Shown in pieces: positions 1 to 12,795 of a DNA stretch of 64,000 nucleotides. Location: NCBI GenBank assembly GCA_027422505.1, contig JAPQWV010000017.1, positions 20,213,501-20,277,500 on the forward strand. The letters run 5' to 3'. The notes below the pieces were generated by a model. The model made no database searches. It saw only the letters and a program-made list of their open reading frames with translations, and was not told where the DNA came from. A program made the translations under genes and the position numbers. The DNA is from Craterostigma plantagineum (lineage: Eukaryota; Streptophyta; Magnoliopsida; Lamiales; Linderniaceae). Every line of letters begins with the position of its first letter. The first letter of the stretch is position 1.

Positions 1-417
1 AAAAAAAAGTTGATGCCCATCTTCAAATCTGCTGAGCTATTTCCTTCTCTCTCTTTTTTTTTTTGGTATGAAATAATTCCATTACCACAGGAACCAGTGT
101 TTGCTACATTTAGTCACCCCCACGCAACTAATCACCCGTAATAACCTCACTCCAATACAGCACTAGGTATAACATAACTAGTACATGTATTCTAATCCCC
201 TGTGGGAGACCTTCCCAAACTTCATACCTCGGTTCTTGATCTTTGAACCTACACTTGAACTTTTGAACCATCTCCCTAGCAGATATCGCTAGTTCCTTCT
301 CTTTCATTCGTTATAACATAAAACATGCAACGAAGATACATATATTGTACACGGATTTTCTCCTATCTGCGATTAGGGTTATGGTCGATATTAAATTGTT
401 AGGTTCAAAGTTGAATA
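1..417. other. Left flank, no firm gene
   Basis: No recognised gene. A 59-codon minus-strand frame runs from an ATG at 307 to a stop at 128, with a possible splice donor inside it, but I cannot assign it. The tract at about 300-400 (a motif like cataaaacatgcaacgaag) resembles a diverged stretch near 7385-7510, so the two may be remnants of one duplicated locus separated by the copia insertion. Confidence in any coding role is low. Confidence 0.2.
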
Positions 418-747
418 TAAAGAAGAAAATAAACTGAACAATATTTCTTGAATTGATTCACTAAAGCCGTAACTCAAGAGTTCTATTACAATATCAATAT
501 ATAGAGGCTAACAATAAGCCTAGAAACGAAAGATATCGTGCTATTAAATGACTATATTAATGGGAGAAGATTGCTCGATGATTTTCCATAATGCAGTGAT
601 TGGATCCCAATAAGATCCCTTGAATTACTCTTCACAATCTCTCTATTTTCGAGAAGGATATTCACAGCTTGACTTCCATCCTTATCACTCCAATTTCCAT
701 CCTTATCACTCCAATTTATGGCGTCAATATTGTTACTGTATTTAATA
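418..747 (-). repeat. 3' LTR of copia A
   Basis: Direct repeat of 5106-5427. On the element's strand it starts TATTAAATACAG and ends TTCTTTA, so the termini are TA...TA rather than TG...CA. The start is fixed by the GAATA target duplication and the end by the adjacent polypurine tract. It carries an extra 8-bp unit in a short direct repeat near 675-718. Confidence 0.93.
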
Positions 748-3700
748 TCCTCCCTCAAACTATGCCGAGGCTGAAGGCAGAGTTTGTTGCGGAAGTGGCG
801 TAAGGAAGCTTTACATAGGGGTTTCGTAAAGATGTCCGCAATTTGGAGAGTAGACGAGATGTGTCGAGTAATAAGGAGTCCCATCGAGACCCGCTCACGA
901 ACAAAATGGTAATCCAGTTCAATGTGTTTGCTGCGAGCATGAAAAACAGGGTTAATAGTCATATGTAACGCACTTAAGTTGTCACAGAAGAGAGTTGGCG
1001 GTTGTGATTGAGGAATATGGAGGTCGCGTAAGAGGAATGTAAGCCAGGTTAATTCTGCAGCGGTGTTAGCCATCGCACGGTAATCGGCCTCAGTGCTGGA
1101 TCGAGAGATAGTTGGTTGCTTTTTGGCGCACCATGAGATAATATTTCGCCCCAAGAAAGTACAAAAGCCGGTTGTGGATCTTCGAGTGGTTGGACAACCT
1201 GCCCAATCTGCATCAGAGAAACCACAAAGATCAAGTGTAGAATCACCCATTAAATGTAACCCGAGATTGATGGTGCCCTTTACATATCGTAACATGCGAC
1301 GAACCATTTTCATACTAGTGAGAGAAGGTGATTGCATAAATTGAGAGACATAATTAACAGAAAATGACAAGTCGGGTCTGGTAAGAGTCAAGTATTGTAG
1401 AGGACCGACAATGCTACGGTAGAGAGAGGGGTCGGGGTAAGGTGTGGTAGCACTAAAGCCTTTAGTCTTAGTTTCCATTGGGGTATGCATGTGTTTGCAA
1501 TCGAGCATATGCGACTTATCAAGAATTGAATAAGCATAATGAGTTTGAGAAAGGTGTAGCGAATTTTTATCTCGCTTAACTTCAATTCCAAGAAAATGAT
1601 GAATGGAACCTAAATCCTTCATAGCAAACTCAGAGTGTAAAAGATCGACGAAATCATCAAGTAATTTTGAATTGGATCCTGTCGAAAGCATGTCGTTGAC
1701 ATAAAGTAGTAAAATTAACGTACCAAGAGGGGAGTGCAAAATAAAAAGAGATGGATCCGCTAGGCTGCAGAAAAAACCGTTAGCGAGCAAAAAAGCGCTA
1801 AAACGATCAAACCAAGCTCGCGGTGCTTGCTTGAGACCATAAAGCGCCTTTTTCAGTTTACAAACATGAGAGGGAAAGAGTAAATCATGCATACCAGGAG
1901 GTTGATCCATGTAAATATCTTCAGTTATAAATCCATGGAGAAAAGCATTTTTGACATCTAATTGCCTAATGTCCCATTTACGAACTAATGCTAAACTAAG
2001 AACTAGACGTATTGTACCTGGTTTTATAACCGCAGAGAAAGTTTCAGTAAAGTCAATACCATCCACCTGATGGTATCCTTTGGCAACTAACCTGGCCTTT
2101 AGTCGATCAAGTGTACCGTTTGCTTTAAATTTTGCTTTGAACACCCATTTTGATCCAACAACGTTCATGTGAGGTTCCCGAGGTACTAAGGTCCATGTCT
2201 GATTTTTGTGTAGTGCGTCACTCAATCATAGCTTGTCTCCAACCAGCATGCTGTAGAGCCATTTTAACACTACGTGGTTCTTTTGGAATATCAGCACACT
2301 CATGAATGAGAGCATAACGGGGATTAGGTTTGTATATGCCATGTTGAGCGCGAGTGACCATACGACTAGACTCTGATTGGGCCTGTTCAACATGTAAGGA
2401 AGAGTCAAAGTTAGATGAAGAAGGAGATGAGGAGCTACCTGGACTTGGTAGCATGCCATCGGCATGAGACGATATATCAATAAAATCATTTTAGGGAGCC
2501 AAAGTATCTGCAGCAGACGGTGATGGAGATTGAGGTGTCGCTGTTTGGTTATGATCACAAGTCATGGAGGGGGCAGAGGTAGCATCTTCGACATCAGAAA
2601 TAGCTGATGATTCATGTAAAATATTGCATGGTATTGGGATTGGTGGAGATGCATTTTCCTCAGGAGCACTGGTCTGATTTAGTGATAAGGGCGGAACGGG
2701 ACTCAAAAATTCAGTGAAACCTGCATTTGAAGGATATGAAGGCATTTTAGTTTTGCAAGGAAAATTATTTTCATCAAATACCACATGTCTCGAAACAAAC
2801 ACTCTGTTGGTTGTTGGATCTAGACATCGATACCCTTTATGTTGGTTACTGTAACCTACAAAGACACAAGGTATAGTTTTAGAATCAAATTTATTTTTCT
2901 TCATATCCCAAGTGTATGGGTAGCACCTGCATCCAAAAACACGTAAAATGGAATATGTAGGATGAGAACTATGTAGACGAAAATTAGGAGTATCGAATCC
3001 TAATGAAGAAGAAGGCAAACGGTTAATTAAATAAGTCGCGGTAGTAAAAGCGTCAACCCATAGCGACGTGGAAACGCCACTATGAAAAATCATAGTCATG
3101 CCAAGTTCTCTAATAGTGCGATGTTGACGTTCAACAATTCCTGTTTGCTCGGGTGTGTAAGGACATGAAAGATGATGGATGATTCCTTGTTGTTGAAAAT
3201 GATGTTTGAGTCCGTTATTCACAAACTCTCCGCCTCCATCAGTATGAAATATTTTTATTTCTGCATTGAATTGTCGATGCACATACTTTTCAAATGCCAA
3301 ATAAACATCAAAGAAATCAGATTTAGCACGAATAGGAATTAACCACATATAACGAGAATAATCGTCGGCAAAGCATGCATAGTATCGAAATTTTCCAAGA
3401 GATAAAATGGGAGCTGGTCCCCAAATGTCACAATGAACTTTCTCAAAAATTTTCGTACTAACAGAATTAGAAGGATTAAAGGGTAACTTGTTGAGTTTTC
3501 CAAGTTGACAACTTTCACAAAAAGTGTCAACTTTTTTATTTGAAATAACAGAAATCAACTTATTTTTGCGCAAAAAATTAATTGTAGAACTTTGCGGATG
3601 CCCAAGACGTTGGTGCCATAACTCCTCTGTCCCTGAATTTTGTCGAGTCGAGAAATTTGCCTCCTTCATCTTAGACAAAACATAAAGATCACCTTTACGC

Positions 3701-4512
3701 TGACCCACTAGTAGGATCTGCCCTGTTGCTCGTTCCTTAATGCAAAACAACTCATTAGTGAATTCACAGTTTAATGGATATTGTGACGTTAATTGACTAA
3801 TGGAGAGTAAGTTCCTCGTCAATCGTGGGACTAATAGAACATCGCGCAATAATAATTTATTTTTACCATCAGATACCAAGGTGTCACCAACTGCATCTAT
3901 TTTTAGAGGAGAACCATCGCCAATAAATACAGAATCACAACCAACATATTTTCTGAGATTAGAAAGCATACCTGAATTTGCAGTAATGTGGTTCGATGCG
4001 CCAGTATCGGTGGTCCACTCAGTATCAGCGATGGAGGTGTCCATGGTGAGAGCGGCAAGTGCATGGGGAAGTTCATCATTGTGTGCTTGTGTCGGTGGAC
4101 TCCAACATATTTTGGCGATGTGCCCTTGCTTTCCACATAGTTGGCATACCTCGTTTTCATACATCTCTCTCTCTGTAGTATTCATTCTTCTCTTACCAGG
4201 TGGTGGTGGTCGAGAAACGCCATTGTTACCCCTTTGAGATGATTGCCCTGAGTTAGAGTTATTACCTGTAACATTAGAGTAATGAAAGTTGTTATTTGTC
4301 GCCTGAAATCCTCTTCCTTTTGAAGTGAACTGGTTGTGACGATTGTTGTGGTTTTGATGCTGATGACGGTGATTACGCTCTCCATAACGCATATGATGGG
4401 GTATTTGATTCTTCAATCCATTAATTGCGTTGTTCGAAACCTTGTAGAAGTGAGACAACCTCTGTGTAGGACGGCATTGGAGGTTTGAGCATTGTGGTTG
4501 TGAACGATTCAT
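552..4512 (-). pseudogene. copia A pol, interrupted
   Basis: Read 4512 to 2491, one frame gives a CCHC zinc knuckle (CQLCGKQGHIAKIC), the protease site TDTGASNH, a GAG-pre-integrase segment (WHQRLGHPQ) and the integrase core. A stop at 2491 interrupts the frame, which resumes at 2454-2218. A frameshift near 2220 then leads into reverse transcriptase and RNase H (2225-552). The reverse transcriptase active site reads YVND where YVDD is expected, so a catalytic aspartate is lost. The RNase H motif reads SSTEADYRA instead of the usual SSTEAEYRA. The last frame runs past the polypurine tract into the 3' LTR. The element is dead for its own movement. Confidence 0.9.
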
Positions 4513-5058
4513 ACTTGGGGCCGAGATTGGCTAGCAATGAGTAAACTTTGGCTTTGTCGAGTATGGGATTGCCTATGGCTGCGAGGCTATCGCATATACT
4601 TTTGAATCTTCTTAGATGGTCTGATAAGGACTGATTTGATTCCTTTTTGAGGAAAGTAAGTTGTTGCCGTAGAGTAAATTCTCTTTCTTGTGAATCTTGG
4701 GCATATGCTTCCTCCAACGCATTCCAAACTGATTGAGATGAGTCGAGGCCAATAACTAAGCCCAAGGTCTCTTCTGTGAGTGTTCCAATGATCCATCTAC
4801 GGAGGAGACGGTCTTCTTTTCTCCATTTGAGAAAACCTTCTGAAATTTGATTTATAGATTGTCGTCATCGTTTGTTGATGTTTTTTCTGCTACGGCGTTG
4901 GTGTACATGGCTGGTTTCTTTTTCTCGCCAGTGAGAAGTCCGACCATGTCTTGACTTTCGGCTAATGCAAGCATTTGTTCACGCCAGAGAGGATAGTTGT
5001 TTGGTGTGAGTTTGAGGGTAACAAAGTTGGCAACGTTTAACGATATTGTGGAAGCCAT
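4421..5058 (-). pseudogene. copia A gag, frameshifted
   Basis: This encodes the capsid-like Gag of the element, which packages its RNA in cytoplasmic particles. The first frame (5058-4852) starts just inside the primer site and contains the typical copia Gag opening with NYPLWREQML. It hits a stop at 4852. The body continues in another frame (4765-4421) with the UBN2-like core (WNALEEAY, TLRQQLTFL, LSDHLRRF, LLANLGPKYE). A third shift near 4430-4500 joins it to the zinc-knuckle frame. Two or more lesions mean no intact Gag is made. The start at 5058 fits the distance to the primer site. Confidence 0.85.
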
Positions 5059-5105
5059 TGGTGAAGGTTAAACTCTCGTGTCTGACGGCTATGGCTCTGA
5101 TACCA

Positions 5106-5427
5106 TAAAGAAGAAAGTAAACTGAACAATATTTCTTGAATTCATTCACTAAAGCCGTAACTCAAGAGTTCTATTACAATATCAATATATAGCGGCTAAC
5201 AATAAGCCTAGAAAGGAAAGATATCGTGCTATTAAATGACTATATTAATGGGAGAAGATTGCTCGATGATTTTCCATAATGCAGTGATTGGATCCCAATA
5301 AGATCCCTTGGATTACTCTTCACAATCTCTCTATTTTCGGGAAGGATATTCACAGCTTGACTTCCATCCTTATCACTCATCCTTATCACTCCAATTTATG
5401 GCGTCAATATTGTTACTGTATTTAATA
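5106..5427 (-). repeat. 5' LTR of copia A
   Basis: Partner of 418-747, bounded by the tRNA-Met primer site (5087-5105) on the inside and GAATA (5428-5432) on the outside. Confidence 0.93.
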
Positions 5428-5432
5428 GAATA

Positions 5433-7175
5433 CCCATTGATAGAATAATAATTTGCATCCGTAAACATGACGTTATTTATCCAAATTTGCTCGAGTATTT
5501 TGGACTTACGCGCATATTTCTTGATCTACAGATATCCGAGAAAAAAGTTCAGAAATGAAATTTTGGACATATCAACAATTGTCATGCGTTGTTTCAAGAT
5601 TCTTTGGTCCAATATCCATTCCAACCACTGGACTCGTAACACAACGCATGCTCAAGGATGTTCAAAGGATAATTTATGGTTAATGTATACACGTGGCTTA
5701 TGAAGATAGAGATCTCCTATATGAGGCAAATTCAAGGGTGAGCAGTTAGAGACAATTATTAAAGGTGGAGGGAGCTAGGATGTTATTGTACGTGCTTTAC
5801 ATATCATAGTGCTTTGACAAATAGGACTTGGACAATAAAGAGAAGAAAGACAAGAGCATCTTTGTACTGAGCGACATTCAAGCAGCCAAAAGAGAAAACA
5901 TGTTGGTGCTTTATTGTTATTCTATATGGAGAAAAAGAAGACATCGAAGGTGCAACATAGAACGGGATTCCAGCTCCCATGTTTCGAATGTGAAAGAAAA
6001 AAAAGATCTTCAATACGTCTATGTAAAGTAGGAGATGCTGTCATTCATATGTGGTAAGATAGACACTTATTTATACGGTGAGACCAAGCATAAAGAGGAG
6101 AAGGAAATAGAGAGATTCAGTGATAGATAATGTTAGTATCAGAGAGGAAGTTGAGAGATAATCATCGAGTCCTTAGAAGCAATCTCGAGTTCCTCCTAGA
6201 GTAGTAAGGCTTAGTCACGCAAAAAGACTTTCCTAAGTGTCTGTTCGTTGTTTTATGCTTAGTGCTGTCACCAATCATCTTGTCATTCTAGACTTTTCAA
6301 TGGTTTTAGTCAACGCTTGGTCCCTTATATTATGATAATTAAATCATTATCTGAGAGTTGGAAACCTTTATTTATTTTACATTTGGTGTTCGTGGATTCA
6401 CTTATTTTCTGTTGGTGCGACTACGTGCTTCATCAAGAAGAGCAGCATACAAAGCTGAAATTAACACGGTTTTAAGTTTAATTTTATCTATTTCGATGTC
6501 ATTAGAATTAAGTAATTTTAATTGCGTTTTCGTTAGTATGTTTAACGGCTAAATTCTCCATAGTCGAAGGATTATTCGAAGCTTAGTTTTGTTGAAACTG
6601 TTAGCCTCCTTTTGTAAGCATGAGTATTCATTTACGTTTGAATTAATGATCGATTGCGTGGGTTAAGTAAGTAGTTGCCAATATTTACGAGACCGAGGTA
6701 AATCTGCAGCTAATTAAAACAACAAATCCGTAATTGTTTGTTCGTTTTAATAAGTAGCAAATAATATTCAACTTCTCTACATTTTGTAAGTGTAGTTATA
6801 TTGTAAGGTTAAACGATTTGATTTTAATAAACCGGCGTCCGAGTTTATTAGTCAATAATCGGGTCTTTTTCGTATTTAACGCTGTCGAATCTCAAATCTT
6901 GCAGGGCATCCCGGAGATTATTTTTTGATTAGGGAAGTAATTATAGAGCGTCTCTTAATTACCAAGAAAATAAGAATAGATTGGTTATTAGGCGTTCGTC
7001 GATAACTATAACCGATTATACTTGCGCTGACATAATATCTTTATAATCGATGATCAGTTAAATAAATCTAGGTGGACAATAATGCCTTCGACTATTATTA
7101 TATTATCGTTAGTTTCGATATTTTTATTTCTCGTTCACTATTAAACTCAAACTTTATCAACAACCCCCCCCCCCC

Positions 7176-7209
<34 letters not shown>

Positions 7210-7512
7210 ATTTTTGATCGAGTTTGAATTAGAGATAAATCAATCATTTTCCGTGTGGAGACAATCACTACTGTTGCTATACTCGTGTTTAGTGAATAAG
7301 GTGATAAATTTGATATTTGGCCGTTCTCGACGCGACCACCCATCGTCAAATCTACTGAGTTATGGCCTAAGACAGTAGTAGCTCGTGCCCATTATTACAT
7401 AAAGCGTGCAACAAATTTATATATATCTTCTGGCTTTCATGATCATCTCAAGAGAAGGGAAAAGAAAGCAACATTGGTATGTTCCACTGATCTGCAATTA
7501 GTTATGATCGAT
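5433..7512. other. Non-coding stretch, no gene seen
   Basis: AT-rich DNA with only short open frames and no recognisable protein. It contains a run of about 13 C followed by an ATT microsatellite at 7164-7209. Confidence 0.5.
7164..7209. repeat. poly-C plus (ATT)n microsatellite
   Basis: About 13 consecutive C residues are directly followed by roughly ten ATT units. This is a simple-sequence repeat prone to length variation. Confidence 0.9.
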
Positions 7513-7538
7513 CGATCGTTCTTTTCTTTTCTCAGGTG

Positions 7539-7664
7539 CGTTGATCACAGCAGGCGTGCTAACGGGCGGGTCTGATAAGTTTCAGACAGGGAAAGTCTCA
7601 CTTGGGACAGAAACTAATGCGGGCCCGCGTCTTTGCACGTTGCCCAAGGCAGGACCGTCCCCAT
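7539..7664 (+). other. Possible terminal exon cut by hAT
   Basis: A pyrimidine-rich tract ending in tttctcag precedes an open frame (GALITAGVLTGG ... LPKAGPSP). Without the hAT insertion at 7665 the frame would reach a TAA directly at the target site. With the element in place it reads on into the repeat. It looks like a small last exon, but I recognise no family and found no partner exons, so the call is tentative. Confidence 0.25.
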
Positions 7665-8367
7665 CAGGGGTGAGCAAAACCAGATATCCGGATTTTCGGA
7701 TATCCGAATTTCGGATATCCGGATTTTCGGATATCAAAAAGTGATATCCGTATCCGGTCCGAATTTAATCGGATATCCGAAAATCGGATATCCGCTTTAT
7801 TCGGATATTTAAATCGGATATCCGCATCCGGTTTTATATTTACATTTTTTTTATCTTTTCTAATATTTTCTTTTCAAAATCATTTTTTTTTCCTTATCAA
7901 AATAAAAAATATATTTTTTCATATTAGAATTTCTACACATAGTAATTAACACAATATGTGAATTTTATGATTCAAAATTACATAATAAATAATTAACACA
8001 GTACCACAAATTCACATTAATTTTTTAACTTGCATCTAGATGTTTTTTGTTTTTCTTTTTTATTTACAAAGGTTTTGGCAATAATAAAATAATATGAATA
8101 TAAATATTTCCACTTTTCTCTTTTGTGACCTTCATTTTTCATTTTGAGCTATTTTTTTTATTTTTTTTTTATTTTTTTAAATATGAAATCGGATACTGGA
8201 TATCCGGATTTTAAACAAACTACTGTCCGTATCCGATCCGGTTTATTTTAAAATAAATCGGATCGGATATCCGATCCGGTTTTTAAAACCGGTTATCCCT
8301 TTTTTCCGGTTTTGAAAATCGGATACCGGATCGGAATCCGGTTTTCGGATATTTTTGCTCAGCCCTA
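7665..8367. mobile_element. Non-autonomous hAT element 1
   Basis: A 703-bp element flanked by a perfect 8-bp duplication GTCCCCAT (7657-7664 and 8368-8375), the hallmark of the hAT superfamily. The terminal inverted repeats are CAGGGGTGAGCAAAA and, inverted from the right end, TAGGGCTGAGCAAAA. Both subterminal regions are packed with the palindrome CGGATATCCG and its fragments, while the middle is AT-rich and non-coding. It encodes no transposase and must rely on one supplied elsewhere. Confidence 0.92.
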
Positions 8368-8375
8368 GTCCCCAT

Positions 8376-9747
8376 AATGGTCGGGACAGCTTATTACTAT
8401 GGCGTTGGGCGATCGAAATCATGAAAGATAGGCTGATGCTACTGATAATATGCCTCTTCCACATTATCTCTTTATATTTATTCATGTTTTTTGTGAACAA
8501 AAATAATAATGCTGCTGCAACAGAAGATGAAGAAAAGTATGATGAGCTGATATATCTATTTTATATTATATTAAGTGTGATGGGCTAGAATAAACCGTTA
8601 ATGGTCCGTCAATTGATTTTGAAAAATTAATTATTAAATTAAAAAAACACTAACTACATTTAATTACTATATTTAGTTTAGTAATATTTTCAGTTAGTTA
8701 CTATCCTACTTTAAATTTATAATAATCAATTTTTCCCTTTTACATATTTATAACATACAAATTAAATTTAAATTTTTATTTATATGAATATCTCACACTA
8801 AAATAAACTAAATAAAATATTTATATAAATAATAGCACACGTATTTGAGTGTGCATAAGTTACTGGTATGATATAAGTGGGCTCGAATTGGTTTGGCCTT
8901 GTAGATCAATTTCCCTTGCGTTGAAATTTTTGTTATCAACTTTTGTTTAAATTAAAATATAAATACAATTTCATCATTTATTTGTATCCATTAAATTTAA
9001 AAGAGTAGTGATTGAGGGAATTGTTAAATCTCCGATCTTATACTTTGGGATAATTAGTACTGGGGAAGTCGTTCTATAGTCGAGATTGAAGTTTCAGAAT
9101 GGATTGATACCAAACGTAATCGAAGGTGAGGACTACGGTGGCATCGACCATATACCTGAATGAATGAGATTGTGTTTGGTCAAAAAAGTTTATCAAAAAG
9201 AGAGAGGATATAATAAGAAATATATTAAGCAAAAGAACATAATAAATTAATGGAATAATAAAAGACAAAAGTGATGAATCACGCAATGATAAATTAAATA
9301 TCTTTTGTAACGTCTGTTTGAATTTTATATGGATACGTATGATGAGGTTGCATTAGCCAATTTTTTTGCTGGCTTGTCGCACGAATATTGGAATACTAAT
9401 ACTCTATTTACTCCCATAGGCTTGTCGGTTACATTTACCTTTTTAATATTTTTAATATCGAATATTATCGTGTTTGAAAATAGATGAGCGGTGATTGAGA
9501 AAATTGAAATTACAAAATTAAAAGAAAATGAAGTAGATACTAAACACGAAACTTTACCTTGTTTGGGTAATTGGCTTTACATATGAAAAGGATGAATGAA
9601 TTCGTGATTGGACAGCATAAAAACATAGGACCAAAACAAAACTACATCATGTGCGAGTGTTGATATTTACCACCACTTGATCGGACATATGCAGAAGTGC
9701 GACATCATCGTTCTCCTAAAAAGAAAAAAATGAACAAGATAAGTCTT
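8376..9747. other. AT-rich intergenic stretch
   Basis: No gene seen. A segment near 9350-9400 (motif ctggcttgtcgcacgaat) has a similar copy near 36185-36225, suggesting an old dispersed repeat. Confidence 0.45.
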
Positions 9748-9867
9748 TCAGTTAGAGGAATAACTTTTTTTTTTCTGAAGGAAATAAGCCATCCCATAGC
9801 AGTTATCATTATTAAAATAAACCTTTATCTCACAAAACACCGCCTTTACGTAAGAAATAAGAGTAAA
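9748..9867 (-). pseudogene. Displaced 3' end of split host gene
   Basis: Read on the minus strand, this segment continues the last exon of the small gene whose 5' part lies at 21466-22321. The frame enters from the target site of the element at 9868-14282 and runs through YVKAVFCEIKVYF and MAYFLQKKK to a TGA at 9750-9748. If the element and one copy of its target duplication are removed in thought, the codons of 14283-14404 run on without a break into these. The piece is now about 11.6 kb from the rest of the gene. The protein is unidentified. The pattern of short strands around a conserved Y..YVTFSA recalls cystatin-like plant proteins, but that is only an impression. Confidence 0.6.
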
Positions 9868-10080
9868 TTTCGTTTCAGGCCCCCTTAAGCATTTTTCATT
9901 TGAATTCAGGCCCCACTACTTTAAATTTCACTTTAAAGGACCCATCTCGAGTTTTGCTTAGAGTTAAGGACCCATCTGCGCTAAAACGACAGATTTGCCC
10001 TCGACTGTTGCAAAAAATTACATGTATATGCCATCATTCCTCACGTTCTAATTTTTGGTCCATTTTCGATTCTTCCAACA

Positions 10081-11400
10081 CCCAAAACGCCCTGAAATCT
10101 TCGACGTTATTGAGCAAACAAGGTGTAGTCGAGCTCAATTTCTCATGGGTCATCGTAACCAACGAAAATTTTCGATGTTATGTTGGAATAATGCTTCAAA
10201 CTTAACTTGAAAATTTCGCTACAAACACGAGTGAAATCTTGAGTTTTGTGCTCGAATATTGTAGATTCACACCAATTCGGATGTGAGTTTGAGTAATCGA
10301 CTCGAAATAAGAACGAATTTTGCCGCGACCTAATATCCAAACATTTTCAATTTCAGTAACAAATCACTTGATCTGGGTACCATTTTTTGCTCGTATGGAA
10401 ACTCTACCATCCGAATCTATACCAGATTCTTAACATTGAGTAATTTGCCTCAGTAATAACAAATAATTTCAGTAACACGTCACTTTATCTAGGTACCACT
10501 TTCTACTATTTTGGAAATCCTACCCTAAAAACAATAACAGATTCCTAACATTGAGGAATAAATATTGTCTCATATATAACAAATAACGAGAAGACAATAA
10601 CGGTTTGCTTCTCATAATAACTACATGCAACTAGTACGGAATACGACATTAAGAGAAAGATCAAAAATTCGTATGACACCCAAAACTCTCTGAAATCGCA
10701 GAAATCTTCAACGTCACTAATCGAAAAAAGGTAAAACCGATCTCAATTTCTTATGGGTCCTCATAAACAATGACAATTTTCGATGTTAAGTTGGAATAAT
10801 GGTTCAAACACAATTCGAAAATTTTGGTAAAAAACGTGTGAAATCTCGACTTTTATACTCGTATAATGAGTATCCACACCAATTCGGATGTAGGCCTTAG
10901 TAATCGACATGAAATAACAACGAAATTTGCTGCGAGCTAAGATCGAAACATTTTTAATTTCAGTAACACATCATTTTATTTGGGTACCATTTTCTACAAG
11001 TTTCAAAACTCTACCTTCAAAAATTATAACCGATTAGTAATAGATGGTAACAAGTCTTGCCTCATCTATAACAAATAATGAAAAAACAATAATGGTTTGT
11101 TTCCTATAATTACTACATGCAACTGGTGCGGACTAAGGTGTCAAGAGAAAGATCAAAAATTCGTATGCTACCAAAAACTCCCCGAAATTGAAGAAATCTT
11201 CAAAGTTAGTAATCGGAAAAGATAAAATCGATCTCAATTTTTCATGGGTCCTCATAAATAAGGAAAATTTTCTTATGTTGGGATAGTGCTTCAAACCCAA
11301 TTCGAAAATTTGGTAAAAAAACTAGTGAAATCTCGAATTTTATGCTCGAATAATGTGGATTCACACCAACTTGGGCGAGGTCTTAGAGATTCACGACAAA
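10081..11400. repeat. Left tandem array inside MULE-like element
   Basis: Three diverged units begin near 10081, 10679 and 11171. Each has a variant of 'ctgaaatcttcgacgtt', then 'aaaattttcgatgtta', then a 'cagtaacac...gggtaccatttt' block. Spacing is about 0.5-0.6 kb. Confidence 0.75.
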
Positions 11401-11551
11401 ATTTGATGCGAAATATTGGGACGTTTTTCAAATAAAAAGTTGGTTGGTAACACTTCATTTATTCTGGGTAACAATTTACGCATTCTGGGTAACACATAAC
11501 TAAGAACATTCTAGAAGGTTCTAGATTGTTAGAGATATTAACAGTACAATC

Positions 11552-12510
11552 ACTTAATATTACCACATTACCTGCAAATAATACCACATGTCTGATAAAC
11601 AATAACAAAATAAATAAAGGTTATACACATTTGTAGCTAAAAGAACCATAAAATAGCTAATCAATATCACATTGCTATTTCGATTAATTTCATTCGTAAA
11701 TTCATTTCGTTGGGACATATAAGATTGACATTCATGGAAATAGATGATATGATGAAGCCAAGTCACAAAATTTCATTAAAAGACACGTTTTGCGAATGTT
11801 GATATCAATATGTGAAAGTTGAGATCAACAGTCATGTAAACACATAGCTCTTATTTCACAAAATATACTAGTATCTCTTTTGATGAGACATAACATTATG
11901 AATTCCATCGCAAACATTCAAAATTCAACATTAAAGCACGAACAACATTTAATAGACCACAAACTGAAAATTTGAGACCTCAAACTAAACGATCGAAGCA
12001 AAATGGATTTTTGAGCGTAAATAATGAAATGTTTAAGAATATTACCACATTACCTGCAAATAATGCCAGATGTCTGATATAAAGAAACAATACCAACCAA
12101 ATTTATGACACATTGTTTGGTACAGATACCACATAATACGCTTTTCAGTATAACATCATTAATTAGACTATTTTGTTCGTAGATTCACTTTTTCCCGAAT
12201 GTAAAAGATATATGTTCATGTAAGTATGTGATTATACTAAGTTAACAAACCAAATTTCCTTAAAGACATGTTATGCGAATGTTGATATCAATATGTGAAA
12301 GTTGATATCAAAAGTCATGTAAACACATAGCTCTTGTTTCACAAAATGTACTAATATCTCTTTTGATGAGGCCTAACGTTATGAACTCCATCATAAACGT
12401 ATTCAAAGTTCAACATTAAAGCACGAACAACATCTAATAGACCATAAACTCAAAATTCGAGACCTCAAACCCTAAACAATCGAATAAAAATAGATTTGTG
12501 AGCGAAATTA
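11552..12510. repeat. Middle tandem duplication
   Basis: Two units about 480 bp apart share 'attaccacattacctgcaaa' (near 11558 and 12040), 'gttgatatcaatatgtgaaa' (near 11797 and 12280) and 'aaagcacgaacaacat' (near 11934 and 12418). Confidence 0.8.
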
Positions 12511-12795
12511 ATGATATTAGTAGTATGGTATGGAAAACCTATTATGCAGTACCAATATCTACAATAGTGTTAAAAATTGGATTTGTATTGTTCTTTTATA
12601 TCGAAGATTCGGTATTATTAGCGAGTAATGTGGTAATATCCCTTGACAATATAGAACATTCCGGATAATGCAATTCCCGTCTAAATTATTGAGATCCCGC
12701 CTAAATTATTGAAAGCCCGCCTAAACTGGATAACATAAGTTACACAAAGAATAACAATTAATAACTAATTGGTACCACTTTCTTATTTCGAAAAT

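Larger units (their letters stand above)
418..5427 (-). mobile_element. Ty1/copia LTR retrotransposon A
   Basis: A complete copia element read on the minus strand. Its LTRs are 418-747 and 5106-5427, and a 5-bp target duplication GAATA flanks it at 413-417 and 5428-5432. The primer-binding site, the reverse complement of a tRNA-Met end (TGGTATCAGAGCC), lies at 5087-5105 directly against the 5' LTR. A purine tract (GTTTGAGGGAGGA) at 748-760 abuts the 3' LTR. The domain order gag, protease, integrase, reverse transcriptase, RNase H is that of copia. The LTRs differ by about six substitutions and one 8-bp repeat-unit indel by eye, so the insertion is fairly recent, but the coding region is broken. 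Confidence 0.95.

Noticed and set aside
3800..4237. 145-codon plus-strand frame within copia A
   Set aside because: Antisense of the Gag/protease region, with no independent support.
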